DNA from: Entomortierella parvispora | Lineage: Eukaryota; Mortierellomycota; Mortierellomycetes; Mortierellales; Mortierellaceae | Direction: 5' to 3' | DNA length: 64,000 nt | Assembly (NCBI GenBank): GCA_963573315.1 | Contig: OY752146.1 | Coordinates: 248,001 to 312,000 of the forward strand | Shown here: one piece after another, positions 20,484 through 30,582 of the stretch | Layout of the letters: every line of letters starts with the position of its first letter | Numbering within the stretch: the first letter of the stretch is position 1 | Made by a program: the position numbers and the translations under genes | The notes under the pieces: model-generated | Databases searched by the model: none | What the model saw: only the letters and a program-made list of their open reading frames with translations | Told to the model about the DNA's origin: nothing

Positions 20484-22136
20484 TCGAAAATGCTTTTACC
20501 TCGCTTTTCTCTTCTCCTTCCTCTCTCCTCGGATACCCCCCCAGTGATGGTTATGATGTTGGTCATGAAAGCGCTCAATTAAAAAAACATGGATTAATAA
20601 AAAAATGAGTGAACGGATCAGTGAAGGAAAGTCGGTGAGTTTGTACACAAAACGCATGCACATCGGTGATTGAGAAAGGTTCAATTCTGCAACGCGCTTT
20701 TGGGACACGGCTGTCATACCTTGGTGTCCGGACAGAGGTAGAACGTTAGGATATTTACCTTTTGGGGCGTGTCATTTCATGGTAGATAGGGATCTGGGCC
20801 AGGGAGTTGATAGAGCGAGTGAGAGGGAGAGAGCTGGAGCTTTCCGTAGTGGCATTGAGTTCGTACTCTTGGAGTTGTCCAGGAAAACATATTAAAGGAT
20901 AGGTGGTTCTTCTCACTGGTAGTAAGAATAACGGACAGTTCACACCTTGACCGGATGCGAGAGGAGACCCCGACATGAATTTTGACTAGGTGAAAGAGGG
21001 TCAGAATAACCGCTTGCAGTCTTGACGGGAAGAAAGGCCCGTCAAACATGGGCTCAGAATAAATTTTTACCGTGTATTTTGACCGGGGGCGGTCGCTGTA
21101 CTTCAGCTGTTCAACTTTTCAAAGAGGAGCCAGCGTTTCGTCTGGGAGAGAGGAAGGCTTGCAACTCAGGTTTTGCGCTCTGGCCCGTGGTCCAGAGCTG
21201 GGCGTGGGAGGGTGTCGTGGATTTGACCCATCTAAGCCAGCGTGGCCCAGATATATAAAGATAGGACGGACGCGAGACTGTGGAGGGTTGTCTTGGAGGG
21301 TTGTCTTTGCCACATACAACTCTTCTGCTTCGTCGTCGCCGCCTCTGGTTCACAGCAACTGGGTCCATTCAAGCAGGGTGAGGGAGCTTTAGGAGAACAA
21401 ACGAAAGTCCACCGAGATTCAAGGACTACGTTTATTCTGCTATGGGAGAGCAAACCGACAAGCGCAGGCCTTCGAACGTTTTCGACAAGGGTCTTTTCAA
21501 CCCATCCTTTTGGAGCACCTCAATGGGACCTGGTTATGGACGATATGGGTGGGATACACGAAAAACAAGTAGGTCCTCCGATGATCCACGAACAAGCCCC
21601 CTCTCGCCAACACGTGACACGACATCTGTCGTGTCACGTGTCAACCATCGCTCATGCGTGCATGCATCGAGAAATGACGACTTTTGTGAAGACAATCCTA
21701 GGAGGATGAGTACTTCGAGAGACCAACCATCCTCTCCTGCACGCACCTGTCCATTGATTTGGCTCTAGCCTTCTTTTTTAGTTCTCTAGCCCTCTTTCTT
21801 GGTTTCCCCCATGGCTCTAGCATGATAAAAAACAACTGAGACATTTGGACAAAAGAGGAAAGAGGTGGGCAATTTGAAAAGTAAACAACTCCTGTTTCTT
21901 AAATAGTCAAATGTGAGTACACCCCTTAAAACGAAATATAACTGGCCAATGGGGAAAAGCTCCATGACCCCAAGCAGAGAATGAGAGAGGAGAGGAAAGA
22001 GAGCCACGGAAATAAAACAAATAGTTAAAAAGGTAGAAAAGGAAGAGATGAGTCGCTTAAAGACGCGGAGCGTCCACTGCTGGAAAGATTTTTGGCACGA
22101 GCATCGGCCCATGTTTGTTTTCTTATTGTTCCCATG
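20484..22136. other. Intergenic region containing copy 1 of a dispersed repeat
   Basis: No confident gene. A possible TATA (atatataaag near 21251-21260) precedes a repeat unit listed separately, so the repeat may be transcribed. Open frames across 21242-21768 shift relative to the second copy and are not conserved, arguing against coding. Confidence 0.35.
21310..21605 (+). repeat. Dispersed repeat, copy 1
   Basis: Sequence from ctcttctgcttcgtcgtcgcc through gggtccattcaagcagggtgaggg, tacgtttattctgctat, cgaacg-t-cga-aagggtcttttc and tggagcac to aacaagccccctctc recurs at about 26600-26860. Indels are present. A shorter third match (ttgtctttgcc-cat-ca-ctcttctgcttcgtc) lies at about 26205-26239. 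No open frame is conserved between copies. The element type is unknown; it may be a nonautonomous transposon or a transcribed noncoding repeat. Confidence 0.75.
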
Positions 22137-22499
22137 GCGCTTGAAACGCCGTTATATTTGGGTATCATTCCTTTCTATACTTATGATCCAACAAGAAATC
22201 AGGATTGTGGTCCGATTCTCCTCTTTCTTCCAAGCAGTGCTGCAGGAGTTCAACAAAACTGGACAGACGATGAATTGGCCTCTCTCTCGTCTCTCAATAC
22301 TCGCCTCATCGCACCCAGACGCGAATACAAAGTCAGCAGGGAGCAGATCACCGCAGCCATCTTGCTGTGGATCTGGCGTCTGCACTGGGCCTTTGTGTTT
22401 GACGACGACAGGATCACCGCTGCAGCGGGAGTGGCCCACTGTTTGTACTCTGAATATCGCCAATTCAATATTTTTATTGACTGGGCTAACTACAAATGA
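22137..22499 (+). CDS. Small hypothetical protein, 120 aa
   Basis: This frame begins MALETPLYLGIIPF and ends FNIFIDWANYK, with a central helical, Trp-rich part (AAILLWIWRLHWAFVFDDDR). A longer start at 22092 gives 135 aa. Composition looks protein-like, but no family is recognised, and antisense frames overlap it. It may be a single exon of a larger gene or a gene fragment. Confidence 0.35.
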   Translation, partial: ALETPLYLGIIPFYTYDPTRNQDCGPILLFLPSSAAGVQQNWTDDELASLSSLNTRLIAPRREYKVSREQITAAILLWIWRLHWAFVFDDDRITAAAGVAHCLYSEYRQFNIFIDWANYK

Positions 22500-23185
22500 T
22501 GTAGTGCGGATGAGTGAAGGAAAGAGAGAGAAAGAGCTGTGTGTGTCATAGTATGTGAGTGTGTTTGTGGGCGCCGGAGAGACGCCCTTTTCGATCACGG
22601 CGAGGTACTACCGACTTATGGTGATTTGACACAAACTCTCCATGTAATTCGCCTCAAGTAAGGCACCACAAGCTACGAGAGAGTCCTTGCCAATTAAGTT
22701 TGCTTGGGGAAAGTGATCTTCTCTTGGCGACATCCCATCTTGAACCGTGATGCCGTTGATGGAGGCCGAAAAAAACAATTCAGCATGAACAACAAACAAA
22801 ACGTAAGGAAATAACCTTTCAAAAAAAGGCTAGAGTTGAATTATGTCAGGAAGAAGTCTTAAGCCTACTGTCCGTTACCATGTCCAAGGTGGATTGGTGT
22901 ACATGATTGTGTGTTTTGTTCATGTGCAGAGGCTGGAAAGCCGACTCTCAAACAGATTCAGAAGGCTGCGGACAAGTTTGCGTTTATTGGTAACTTACTT
23001 CAATTGGCACCACATGGAGAGACGAGGTTATGAGAGGAGCAACAGTCTGATGTACTTGAACAGAACATCACACGCGCACGCGAGACTGGGTCACATGCAC
23101 AGGTACAGGTACAGACGTTTTTGACAGTAAACCGATAAGAGCAGAGAATGGAAGAGTTAGGAGATGGAGTGAAAGAAAGAACAGT
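22500..23185. other. No gene seen
   Basis: There is no supportable feature in this spacer, which lies 3' of the broken minus-strand gene. Confidence 0.3.
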
Positions 23186-25398
23186 TCAGTCTGTGGCCTT
23201 CAACACTCGCATTGGAGTGTGAAATCCAGGGCGTGTCAAGTCCTGTCCTTGCTCCCCAGCAGCATGACTATTCGAGATATCCAAGATGGTCTTTTCAATT
23301 CGCTTGCGGATGTGCATCAGCACATTAATTGTTGAAGCTAGTACGCCAAAATCAAAATGAGATCGAGGAGTATAGATCTTGGCAATTGATCGGAGAACAT
23401 AGATGCCTCTTGCCTCCAGTTTCATGGAATACAGCCGTCCTTCAGTTAATAATAGTTGGGTGGGACCAAGTGTTACGACTCGAAAAAACAGGATGCGGCG
23501 CATTGACAATCAAAAGAGAGTAGAGTACTTACCAACAATATGTAGGCAAATCACCTCCACTTTGCAAACATTGATCCCTTGCCTGCACATGTCATCGATT
23601 GAATCCTTCATCATACCTGCCATCTTCTCGAGGTCATCTTGGACAACCATGCCCTGGCGAGATTTTTTTGCTTCCTCGAAGAAAAGATAGCAGACGAGTC
23701 TCTGTAACGATGTCTTCAACATAAAATCCGGCCGGCGGCCCAAGCTGTTCTCGTCCAGACCCTTTTTCCTACTTTGACTAGGTGGGAATAATCGGTCCCT
23801 ATAGTCGATAAAATAATTCTGGTAGTTAGTCGCATTTGCCTTGCTGCAAATAGGCTGGTTCGTTATCTCCGTGACTATATTATGTACATACCATCGTCCG
23901 ATGCTTCCATTCACACCACAAATATACGCTTTAAGAAGCGGGTCAAACACATGTATCAACATTTCATGTTCGTTGAATGACGCGGGTGACCATAAGAACT
24001 CATCCTCGACCAACCCAGCTAGCACCTTCTTGACGCATGTATCGCCATTCCAGTTCAAAATCAGCACCTCTGATTCTGAGTAATTCAGGTTGATAAGTTG
24101 AAGAGAAAGCTTGTGCAACTCCTGTACCATGGGGTCTTCGATGCATTTCTCGATATCGATAGAGGTGATGTCCAGCCAGTTTTCAAGTCCCACAGAATCA
24201 AATAGGGTATTGTCGGTGTCGTTTCGTTCGAAGAGGTAGATGTGGTTCACAGATCTGTGTGCATGTGTATGTGTATGTGAGAGATAGATAGAGAGAGAGA
24301 GAGAAAGATGTGTTAGACAAACAATGGATTCAATACGAGATACGTACGAATACACAAGCTGCATACAATCGTTCTACCGAGCTTGAGAGAGGAGCCACAC
24401 GTTGAGCAGCATCAATGATGTTTTCGCGGTACTTCCACAGTGTCGGAGCCAAATCCTGACCATTGACAAGCCACGGCGTCCACAGGGCTTTTGAGCAATC
24501 CATGCTCCCGTCCCCAGTAAGGTAGTATATACCCTTCGACAGTGAGCGTGAATACTCGCATTCCGATTCCGTTGACCTCTGCGACAGCAGCTCGTCTTGA
24601 TCTTCGATATTCTAGCCGGTATCGCTAGTTTCGCATTGAATCTCCATGACATTTTGTTCCTGAAACTCAGCAGGATCGTCTGCCTCTCCTTGTCGGAGTT
24701 CGTGCGCCTCCCCTTGCTGATGATCGTGCGCCTCTCCTCTCCTTGCTGGTGATTGTGCGCATCTCCTTGCTGGTGATCATAATTTTCCTTCCCTCGAGCT
24801 CGTTTCTTCGTCATCCTCTGGCACGTCGGGTTCTCATCTAAGTTGCAAAGTACTTGTGGTCAGCAACACATTTACATTATGAAGGATTATGACAGAGCCA
24901 TCTACTCACCCTTTGTCCAAATTGTCAATAGCACCCAAGACCTTCCTTTCCGCTGACCGCAGTGAGCGCTTCCTGATGTTAAAGCGGGCAGCATTCTCCA
25001 CCTCACTTATTGTTTCTTCATCCTCGAGGTTTTGCCAGAAATTTCCCAGTCCATTCTGAGGCAAGGCCCAGCTGCGAGTCAGTCGAAGTCCTGCATCGTG
25101 AAACTGCTTCACTTTCGATCCGAGGAGGACCTGCAAGGCGTTCTTCCAGTGGTGATGCAGTCTCTGTTTATGTGATACTTTCGGGTCGAAAGTTTTAAAA
25201 ATAATCCAAGGCAGAGTAAAGGCGAGGTGCGGTTCTGATAAAATAGAACGAGTTTTCCAAAGTTGAGTCCTGGAATGGATGGCCGGGCTTGGCTCCTTTG
25301 GCCTTCTTGGTAGGTTTCGTTTTTGACTTCGTGGATTTCATTGCTACTCGGGCATTAATGGCGTCACAGAAATACAATTTTCCGTTAGTAGGAACCAT
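23186..25398 (-). pseudogene. Broken gene with PD-(D/E)XK-like domain, relative of the six-exon gene at 11736
   Basis: Coding blocks on the minus strand: about 25398-24910, a middle block ending near 24365, about 24254-23532 and about 23460-23186, with good donors (gtgagt at 24909, gtacgt near 24358, gtaagt near 23530). The third block carries RRPDFML followed 18 residues later by FFEEAKKS (near 23730-23660), matching the spacing of a PD-(D/E)XK nuclease core. The last block (GIYVLRSIAKIYTPRSHFDF, HIRKRIEKTIL) parallels the last exons of the gene at 11736. Breaks: an extra T in the homopolymer at 25197-25201, where removing one T would keep the frame open; an in-frame TAG at 24612-24614; and inconsistent phase across the second intron. 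Without experimental splicing data it is best treated as recently inactivated. Confidence 0.6.
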
Positions 25399-25400
25399 GA

Positions 25401-25497
25401 TTGCAAACTAGACATCATTGCAAAACAAGACATAAATGCAAAACTAGAAACCAATGCAAAAAAAATGCAAAACTAGGAAACAATGCAAAACTCAAAA
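25401..25497. repeat. Degenerate minisatellite, unit about 15-18 bp
   Basis: Units resembling aatgcaaaactagaaac recur about six times (attgcaaactagac, attgcaaaacaagac, aatgcaaaactagaa and so on). They lie directly between the 5' end of the broken nuclease-like gene and the 262-bp tandem duplication. Confidence 0.7.
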
Positions 25498-25979
25498 CTG
25501 GATTCATTGCAACGCTGGCTTTGTGAGACAATGCTGGATATGTGACTCTAATCAGCATGCTAACACACGGTCAGGGCCCTCTCGCCATCACGAGGGATTC
25601 GAAACCATACGTGAGATGCAACGAGTGCATCTTTGTAGTGAATAGCTGCTTTCCCGGCGCAGAAGTCGACCCTCCTAAAGAAAGGGACTATTTGCCCGAG
25701 CTGATAGAGCACTCCAGTGCTTTACCACCCCCAATTCAGCCAGACATGGGAAATGTCGGCTGGATTCATTGCAACGCTGGCTTTGTGAGACAATGCTGGA
25801 TATGTGACTCCAATCAGCATGCTAACACACGGTCAGGGCCCTCTCGCCATTACGAGGGATTCGAGACCATACGTGAGATGCAACGAGTGCATCTTTGTAG
25901 TGAATAGCTGCTTTCCCGGCGCAGGAGTCGACCCTCCTGAAGAGGGGGACCACTTGCCCGAGCTGATAGAGCACTCCAG
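25498..25979 (+). repeat. Tandem duplication with 262-bp period
   Basis: Copy 1 starts at 25498 and copy 2 at 25760, both with ctggattcattgcaacgctgg. They are about 95% alike by eye over about 220 bp, to gagctgatagagcactccag. Both keep two overlapping open frames (one reading WIHCNAGFVRQCWICDSNQ, another YVRCNECIFVVNSCFPG). Cys spacing is conserved, so they may derive from a zinc-binding or secreted protein exon. No start codon or promoter is evident. Confidence 0.85.
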
Positions 25980-26089
25980 AGCAAATGGAAAAAACAATTC
26001 AGCATGAACAACAAACAGAAAAATATGGAAATTAACCTGCTAAACCGCGAGTGCAAGGAGCGGGTGCAAGATGTGATGTCAGAGGGCAA

Positions 26090-26132
26090 GATGTGAGGCG
26101 TGAGGTGTGAGGTGTGAGGTGTGAGGTGCGAG
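26090..26132. repeat. Short tandem repeat of tgaggtg-type units
   Basis: The sequence around gtgaggcgtgaggtgtgaggtg repeats an 8-bp unit about five times with small changes. It is a simple minisatellite with no further feature. Confidence 0.7.
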
Positions 26133-26599
26133 ATGCAGGAGTTATCAGCCGCGGAAAACGCGTCGGGCACGTCACCAACCATCTAAGCCACCGTGACCCA
26201 AGTTGTCTTTGCCGCATGCAGCTCTTCTGCTTCGTCCACAGAGCCCAACCCATGGAGAAAGTGGGTTGGAGCCCCACCCGCGGAGGATGAGTGCGAATGC
26301 GGCCAACTCCTGGACAACCACCCGAATAACTATTGCCCTGGGTACACGGGCGAGGCCATCGAAGCGGACTTATTTCTGCTGGACACCTATCTTGGTCGGA
26401 GACGGCCAGCAGCGATGGAAAGGATGGGAAGTTGTAAATTTTTATTGTCGTGAGGCGACCTAGACCTCGGGTTCTCTTCATAGTAATGAGGAGAGCGACG
26501 CAACGGTCGCGTACGGCTCTGGATGCAGAAGCATGCGATTGAAACAGTGGCTTAGGTCACATTTCTATAGGCCCCTTGTCAATAAAAAAAAAAAAAAAA

Positions 26600-26860
26600 A
26601 GCTCTTCTGCTTCGTCGTCGCCGCCTCTGGTTCACAGCAACTGGGTCCATTCAAGCAGGGTGAGGGAGCTGTAAGAGAACATAGGATTTTCGAGACATTA
26701 CGTTTATTCTGCTATAGACCCTCGAACGCTGGCGATAAGGGTCTTTTCAACCCATCCTTTTGGAGCACCCAAATAGGGCCTGGTTACGGACGATATGAGA
26801 TACACGAAACAAGTAGGTCTTTCACTGGCGATGATCAAACGAACAAGCCCCCTCTCACTC
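26600..26860 (+). repeat. Dispersed repeat, copy 2
   Basis: This is the second copy of the unit at 21310-21605. It is preceded here by a run of A (about 26584-26600) and shares ctcttctgcttcgtcgtcgccgcctctgg and later blocks with indels. An upstream poly-A could mark a retroposed transcript end in inverted orientation, but no target-site duplication was found by eye. Confidence 0.7.
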
Positions 26861-28049
26861 AAAATACGGTCTGCGTCGTCAAGGCCTTGTGTTGTGTGAC
26901 ACGCGGCATGGTCCTCGAAGTCCATCGGGTATCCAGATTCTCAAAGAATAGAATTCTTTCTCTCCTTCTCTATCCAAGGACCTGCTCTGTTCTCGCCAGC
27001 TGGTTGCGGATAATTGTTGATGTTGTTGCTGCTGACGCTGCTGCTTTCCTCTGCGTCTCTGATATTCTTGATCCATGGACAGTCCCCATTTTCATCTTCA
27101 AGCTGCTGGAATACTGGCCGCTGTTGTTCAAGCAGATATCTTCGGACAAGGGACAAATTGAACTCATCACCTAGCTATTTATGTTGCGCCCTCATCTCGA
27201 AATAGTATCCCTCATCACCTGAATGTGCTGCTCCTGTTACTGCTGGATCGTCACAGTCAAGATCAGGAATGTCGAGGACGGACTGACGAAGCTAGTATTT
27301 TGCTTGCGCAGGTACTGCTCCTGCAAGTGCTTCGAGTGACTTTGGCACTCGTTTGCGTCACTGTTGTCGTAGTCCTCGCTCGCCATGTCAACACTCGACT
27401 CAGGATTATCAAAGGCGTATAAAAGGTGTATAGGTCCGCCACTCCGTCTCCTAGGAAGACAGTCTGGCACGCACCCTGTAGTCAGGTTGCGGGGAAGTGG
27501 CGAGCGTGCATCCCGATCGTATTCCATAGCCGAAATTCAGACGTCTGAAGCTATCCTCCCAATTAAGACTCCTTGAAGGGGCCATCGGTGTCGATAGAAG
27601 CACGCCTGTAAGACGGGTGAGGGTTAAAGGCATGGTCTCTGCAAGGGCAAATGTCCGAGTTAGAGTGTGAGGATGGGCGAGTGAGTAGTGTAAAAGTCGG
27701 GAGCAGAGCTGGTGAAGATCTCTCTGGGGTGTAAATCACAGGCCCGAGTGATGTGTATATCATGCGCACAGGCTCGGTGATGTGCACTTTATTTCCACTA
27801 TATCAACGATAAGATCACATCAATGGCAGAGACCTTGAGAGAAATAAAAGCTGGTCATTTTCTCGATGCCTCACTCTCCTCACCCCACCTTAGCAAAAAT
27901 ACCATGTGATCCCGAATTACGAGAACAGCCAGAGGATGTACGATTTGATGTTAACAGATGTGGGATCCGAAAATCTTCGCGAGGACATCGCAAGAGACCT
28001 AGGTTCTATTTACCTTGCTGACGCGACCCAAGAGGTGACTACCGAAACA
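26861..28049. other. No confident gene; possible retroelement debris
   Basis: On the minus strand short coding-like pieces occur, for example DENGDCPWIKNIRDAEESSS near 27000-27100, but they cannot be joined or assigned. A TATA-like cgtataaaagg lies at about 27415-27425 on the plus strand. Nothing else is supported. Confidence 0.25.
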
Positions 28050-28344
28050 AGTGCAAAATATCCACTTCCTGGTTGACACAGGGCTTTGGTGACGTTCGTA
28101 TCGAAGGACGCCCTCAACTCTTTGGGCCTGCGGACCGACAATTTTAGTATATTTAATATCCACCATTAGTATTACAGTCCTCATCGGCATCAAGGTCGCA
28201 GTCAACATATCCTCAAGACAGGACCACTTTGCTGACATCAATGTCCTGGGCGTGGACTTTCTCTCATTTTGTCATGCCTTGCTTGAGGCGCATTACCTCA
28301 AAAAGTTTGCCGTGTCACCACAAGAGGATAGTTCCTCCCACTGA
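28050..28344 (+). pseudogene. Decayed retropepsin-like aspartic protease fragment
   Basis: Plus-strand frames give HFLVDTG (DTG codons near 28072-28083), then after a one-frame shift VTFVSKDALNSLGLR. Further on comes HFADINVLGVDFLSFCHALL, ending in a stop at 28342-28344. DTG-x-T-F-S and a later INVLGxDFL are the two signature regions of retropepsins, in the correct order and spacing. The frame shift and intervening stops show it is dead. Origin is a gag-pol element or a domesticated protease; no other pol domain is visible nearby. Confidence 0.55.
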
Positions 28345-29130
28345 CTTGTACATGTACCTCCTGTTGGTTGGAGTAATAAAAAGCTCGCAAGCTTGACCTT
28401 TCTCACTTTTACCCGTACCGCGCCTTGGCGCCTTGCCTTTGTGCCCAATGCGGCCCCGCTAGTATCACACTTTCAATTGTGCGCAGACCTGAACTGAGCT
28501 ATTATAAATCTTTGCAAAAATGACGTAAAGTGTCAATGATGACTTTATAGGCCAACTCAAAAAAACGCCCGCACCTCTTTATTTTGAAGAAAAAATTGGT
28601 ATGGGGCTCCTCGTACTGTCGCTACCGCTGCTAATCCCTCTTTTCAACGGCGTCTACTAGGGTAAAAACATCGAGATCGGCGACAATGAGGGCTTTTTTT
28701 GTCGGTATTCTGGGTTAAGTCTTTTCTACGGTATACTAAAAGTGGTCCAATCGCCACCAAAGTATACGAGCAGATAGCCCTTCATTAGGGCTACCTTTGA
28801 CTCAAGAGGCAGCGCCAGGGCCGAGGTATTTGGGGACATGAAGGCTGATATTCCAAAAAAAACAAGGTTTGAATTGAAATGTGTTTTTTTTAAAGGAGAT
28901 CCAGCTTGACACCTAGGGGTGCCGGTTAGACCACAGATAGAGCAAGGTCAGGGCTACATCGTTACCAAATTTGAGCCAAATGGGATGGAGATTGGTCGAG
29001 TTAAACCCACCCAAAAAGTTCACTCCTCGGAGAAAAGTTTTAATACAGAGGAATAAGTGGCTGACGTTGCTTTTTGATTGACCTCCGCTCCTTCGAGCGG
29101 TCGCGACGTTCTAGTTCCTAAAGTTGTGCA
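28345..29130. other. No gene seen
   Basis: This is an AT-rich spacer between the retropepsin remnant and the 3' end of the LRR gene. Nothing is supported. Confidence 0.3.
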
Positions 29131-30273
29131 TTATTTCATATCTTCAAAACGAGTCTCTATGGACAGGGTCTTATTAATCTTAAGTGTCTCAGCCAAAGCC
29201 AGAGCTCCAGTGTCTCTGATCGAGTTCATATCCAAGAATAAAGTAGTCAGAGTTGAGTTGATTCTGAGCGCATTCGATAGTGCCTGAGCGCCACAGTCTT
29301 CAATATGATTATAAGCCAAGTTCAAAGAAGTCAGAGTCGAGTTGATCTTGAGTGCCTCAGACAGCGCCTGAGCTCCTTTTTTTCCGATCCAGCTGTACTC
29401 CAAGTTCAAAATGGTCAGAGTCGAGTTGGTCTTGAGTGCCTCTGACAGCGCCAGAGCTCCGTTGTCTCCGATTGTGTTGCCACTCAAGTGCAAGGTGGTC
29501 AGAGTCACATTGGTCTTGAGTGCCTCTGACAGCGCCAGAGCCCCACTGTCTCCAAGGCTCCGGAATTCCCACGGTTTCTGTTCCCACAGATTGTCTTTCC
29601 ACTGGTCGCTTAAGCTCAATGTGGTCAGAGTCGAATTGGTCTTGAGTGCCTCTGACAGCACCTGAATGCCATCATCTCCAATCTGGTTGGCATCCAAACC
29701 TAAAGTGGTCAGAGTCGAGTTGGTTTTGAGCACCTGGGATAGCACCTCAGCTCCAGCGTCTTCGATAGAGTTATAAGCCAAGTCCAAAGTCGTCAGAGTC
29801 GAGTTGATCTTAAGTGCTTCCGCCAGCATCTGAGCTCCGTTGGGTCCAATCGAGTTGTTAAAGAAGTTCAAAGTGGTCAGAGTCGAGTTGGTCTTGAGTG
29901 CCTCGGACAGCGGCTGTACTCCGTTGTCACCGATCGAGCTGTTCCAAAAGACCAGAGTGGTCAGCGTCTTACTAGCCATGATTCTAGAAAGTGATTTAGA
30001 AAATACATTGTGTTGTGCGGATGTCGATGATGGTGTGCCATAGGCACCCATGCTCTTAATTGTCAGCTGTCGTATAAGGTGCTTGTTCCTCTCGAGAACA
30101 GATTCCAAGCTAAGGCTATGTTGCCACAAGATGACAGAGTTATAGAGTGGCGGTGTAAATGAGTCGTTCCAATCCCGACTCACACATGCACAAGAAGCGA
30201 GGTCTTTGAGTCTTAGGCAGCCGGCAATTATCGAGCGAATTTCTGGTAAATCGAGGGCTTGTGTCTGTATCAT
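29131..30273 (-). CDS. F-box-like / RNase-inhibitor-type LRR protein
   Basis: A 380-aa intronless frame. Residues about 8-45 (LPEIRSIIAGCLRLKDLASCACVSRDWN) look like a short F-box-type motif, as in many fungal F-box proteins. From about residue 100, nine 28-residue repeats follow with consensus TLTTLxLxxNxIGDxGAxALSEALKTNS, typical of RI-like (NLRC3/RanGAP-type) leucine-rich repeats. One repeat carries a 14-residue insertion (WKDNLWEQKPWEF). Such proteins normally act in protein-protein recognition, for example as substrate receptors of SCF ubiquitin ligases; that role is inferred. The repeat DNA is also highly regular, so unequal exchange could change repeat number. A retrotransposon is inserted about 310 bp upstream of the start. 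Confidence 0.8.
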   Translation of the reverse strand: MIQTQALDLPEIRSIIAGCLRLKDLASCACVSRDWNDSFTPPLYNSVILWQHSLSLESVLERNKHLIRQLTIKSMGAYGTPSSTSAQHNVFSKSLSRIMASKTLTTLVFWNSSIGDNGVQPLSEALKTNSTLTTLNFFNNSIGPNGAQMLAEALKINSTLTTLDLAYNSIEDAGAEVLSQVLKTNSTLTTLGLDANQIGDDGIQVLSEALKTNSTLTTLSLSDQWKDNLWEQKPWEFRSLGDSGALALSEALKTNVTLTTLHLSGNTIGDNGALALSEALKTNSTLTILNLEYSWIGKKGAQALSEALKINSTLTSLNLAYNHIEDCGAQALSNALRINSTLTTLFLDMNSIRDTGALALAETLKINKTLSIETRFEDMK

Positions 30274-30491
30274 TGTCGAGAATCACGACTAGGCGGGTCA
30301 AGGGGGTAATGATCTTTCAAGGGCAAGGCAGGGCAGGGTGGGGTGAAGGAGGATCAAGGCGGAGAGAGGGTTCAAGGTGTTTAAGGGAATGTATTCAAGT
30401 TACTGGATAAAGAACTAAACTATCTAAAAGGGCTGACTATTTATATTACATGAAGGAAGGAGCATGCGTCAAACGAGCATGCTCCTGGAGG

Positions 30492-30518
30492 TTTGCCACC
30501 ATGCATTGTGGTGGCAAA
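30492..30518. repeat. Perfect inverted repeat, 10-bp arms
   Basis: The arms tttgccacca and tggtggcaaa flank a 7-nt spacer (tgcattg). It lies in the LRR gene upstream region close to the retrotransposon insertion site. It could be an operator-like site or chance. Confidence 0.6.
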
Positions 30519-30578
30519 GAGGTGACAAACAAACAAGATCAAATGAGAGCGACTACTGAATGTACGACCGCTGGCGGG

Positions 30579-30582
30579 GTGG
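30579..30582. repeat. Target-site duplication, left copy (gtgg)
   Basis: The four bases gtgg directly outside the left LTR are repeated directly outside the right LTR at 36813-36816. This fits integration of the gypsy element with a 4-bp duplication. Confidence 0.65.
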
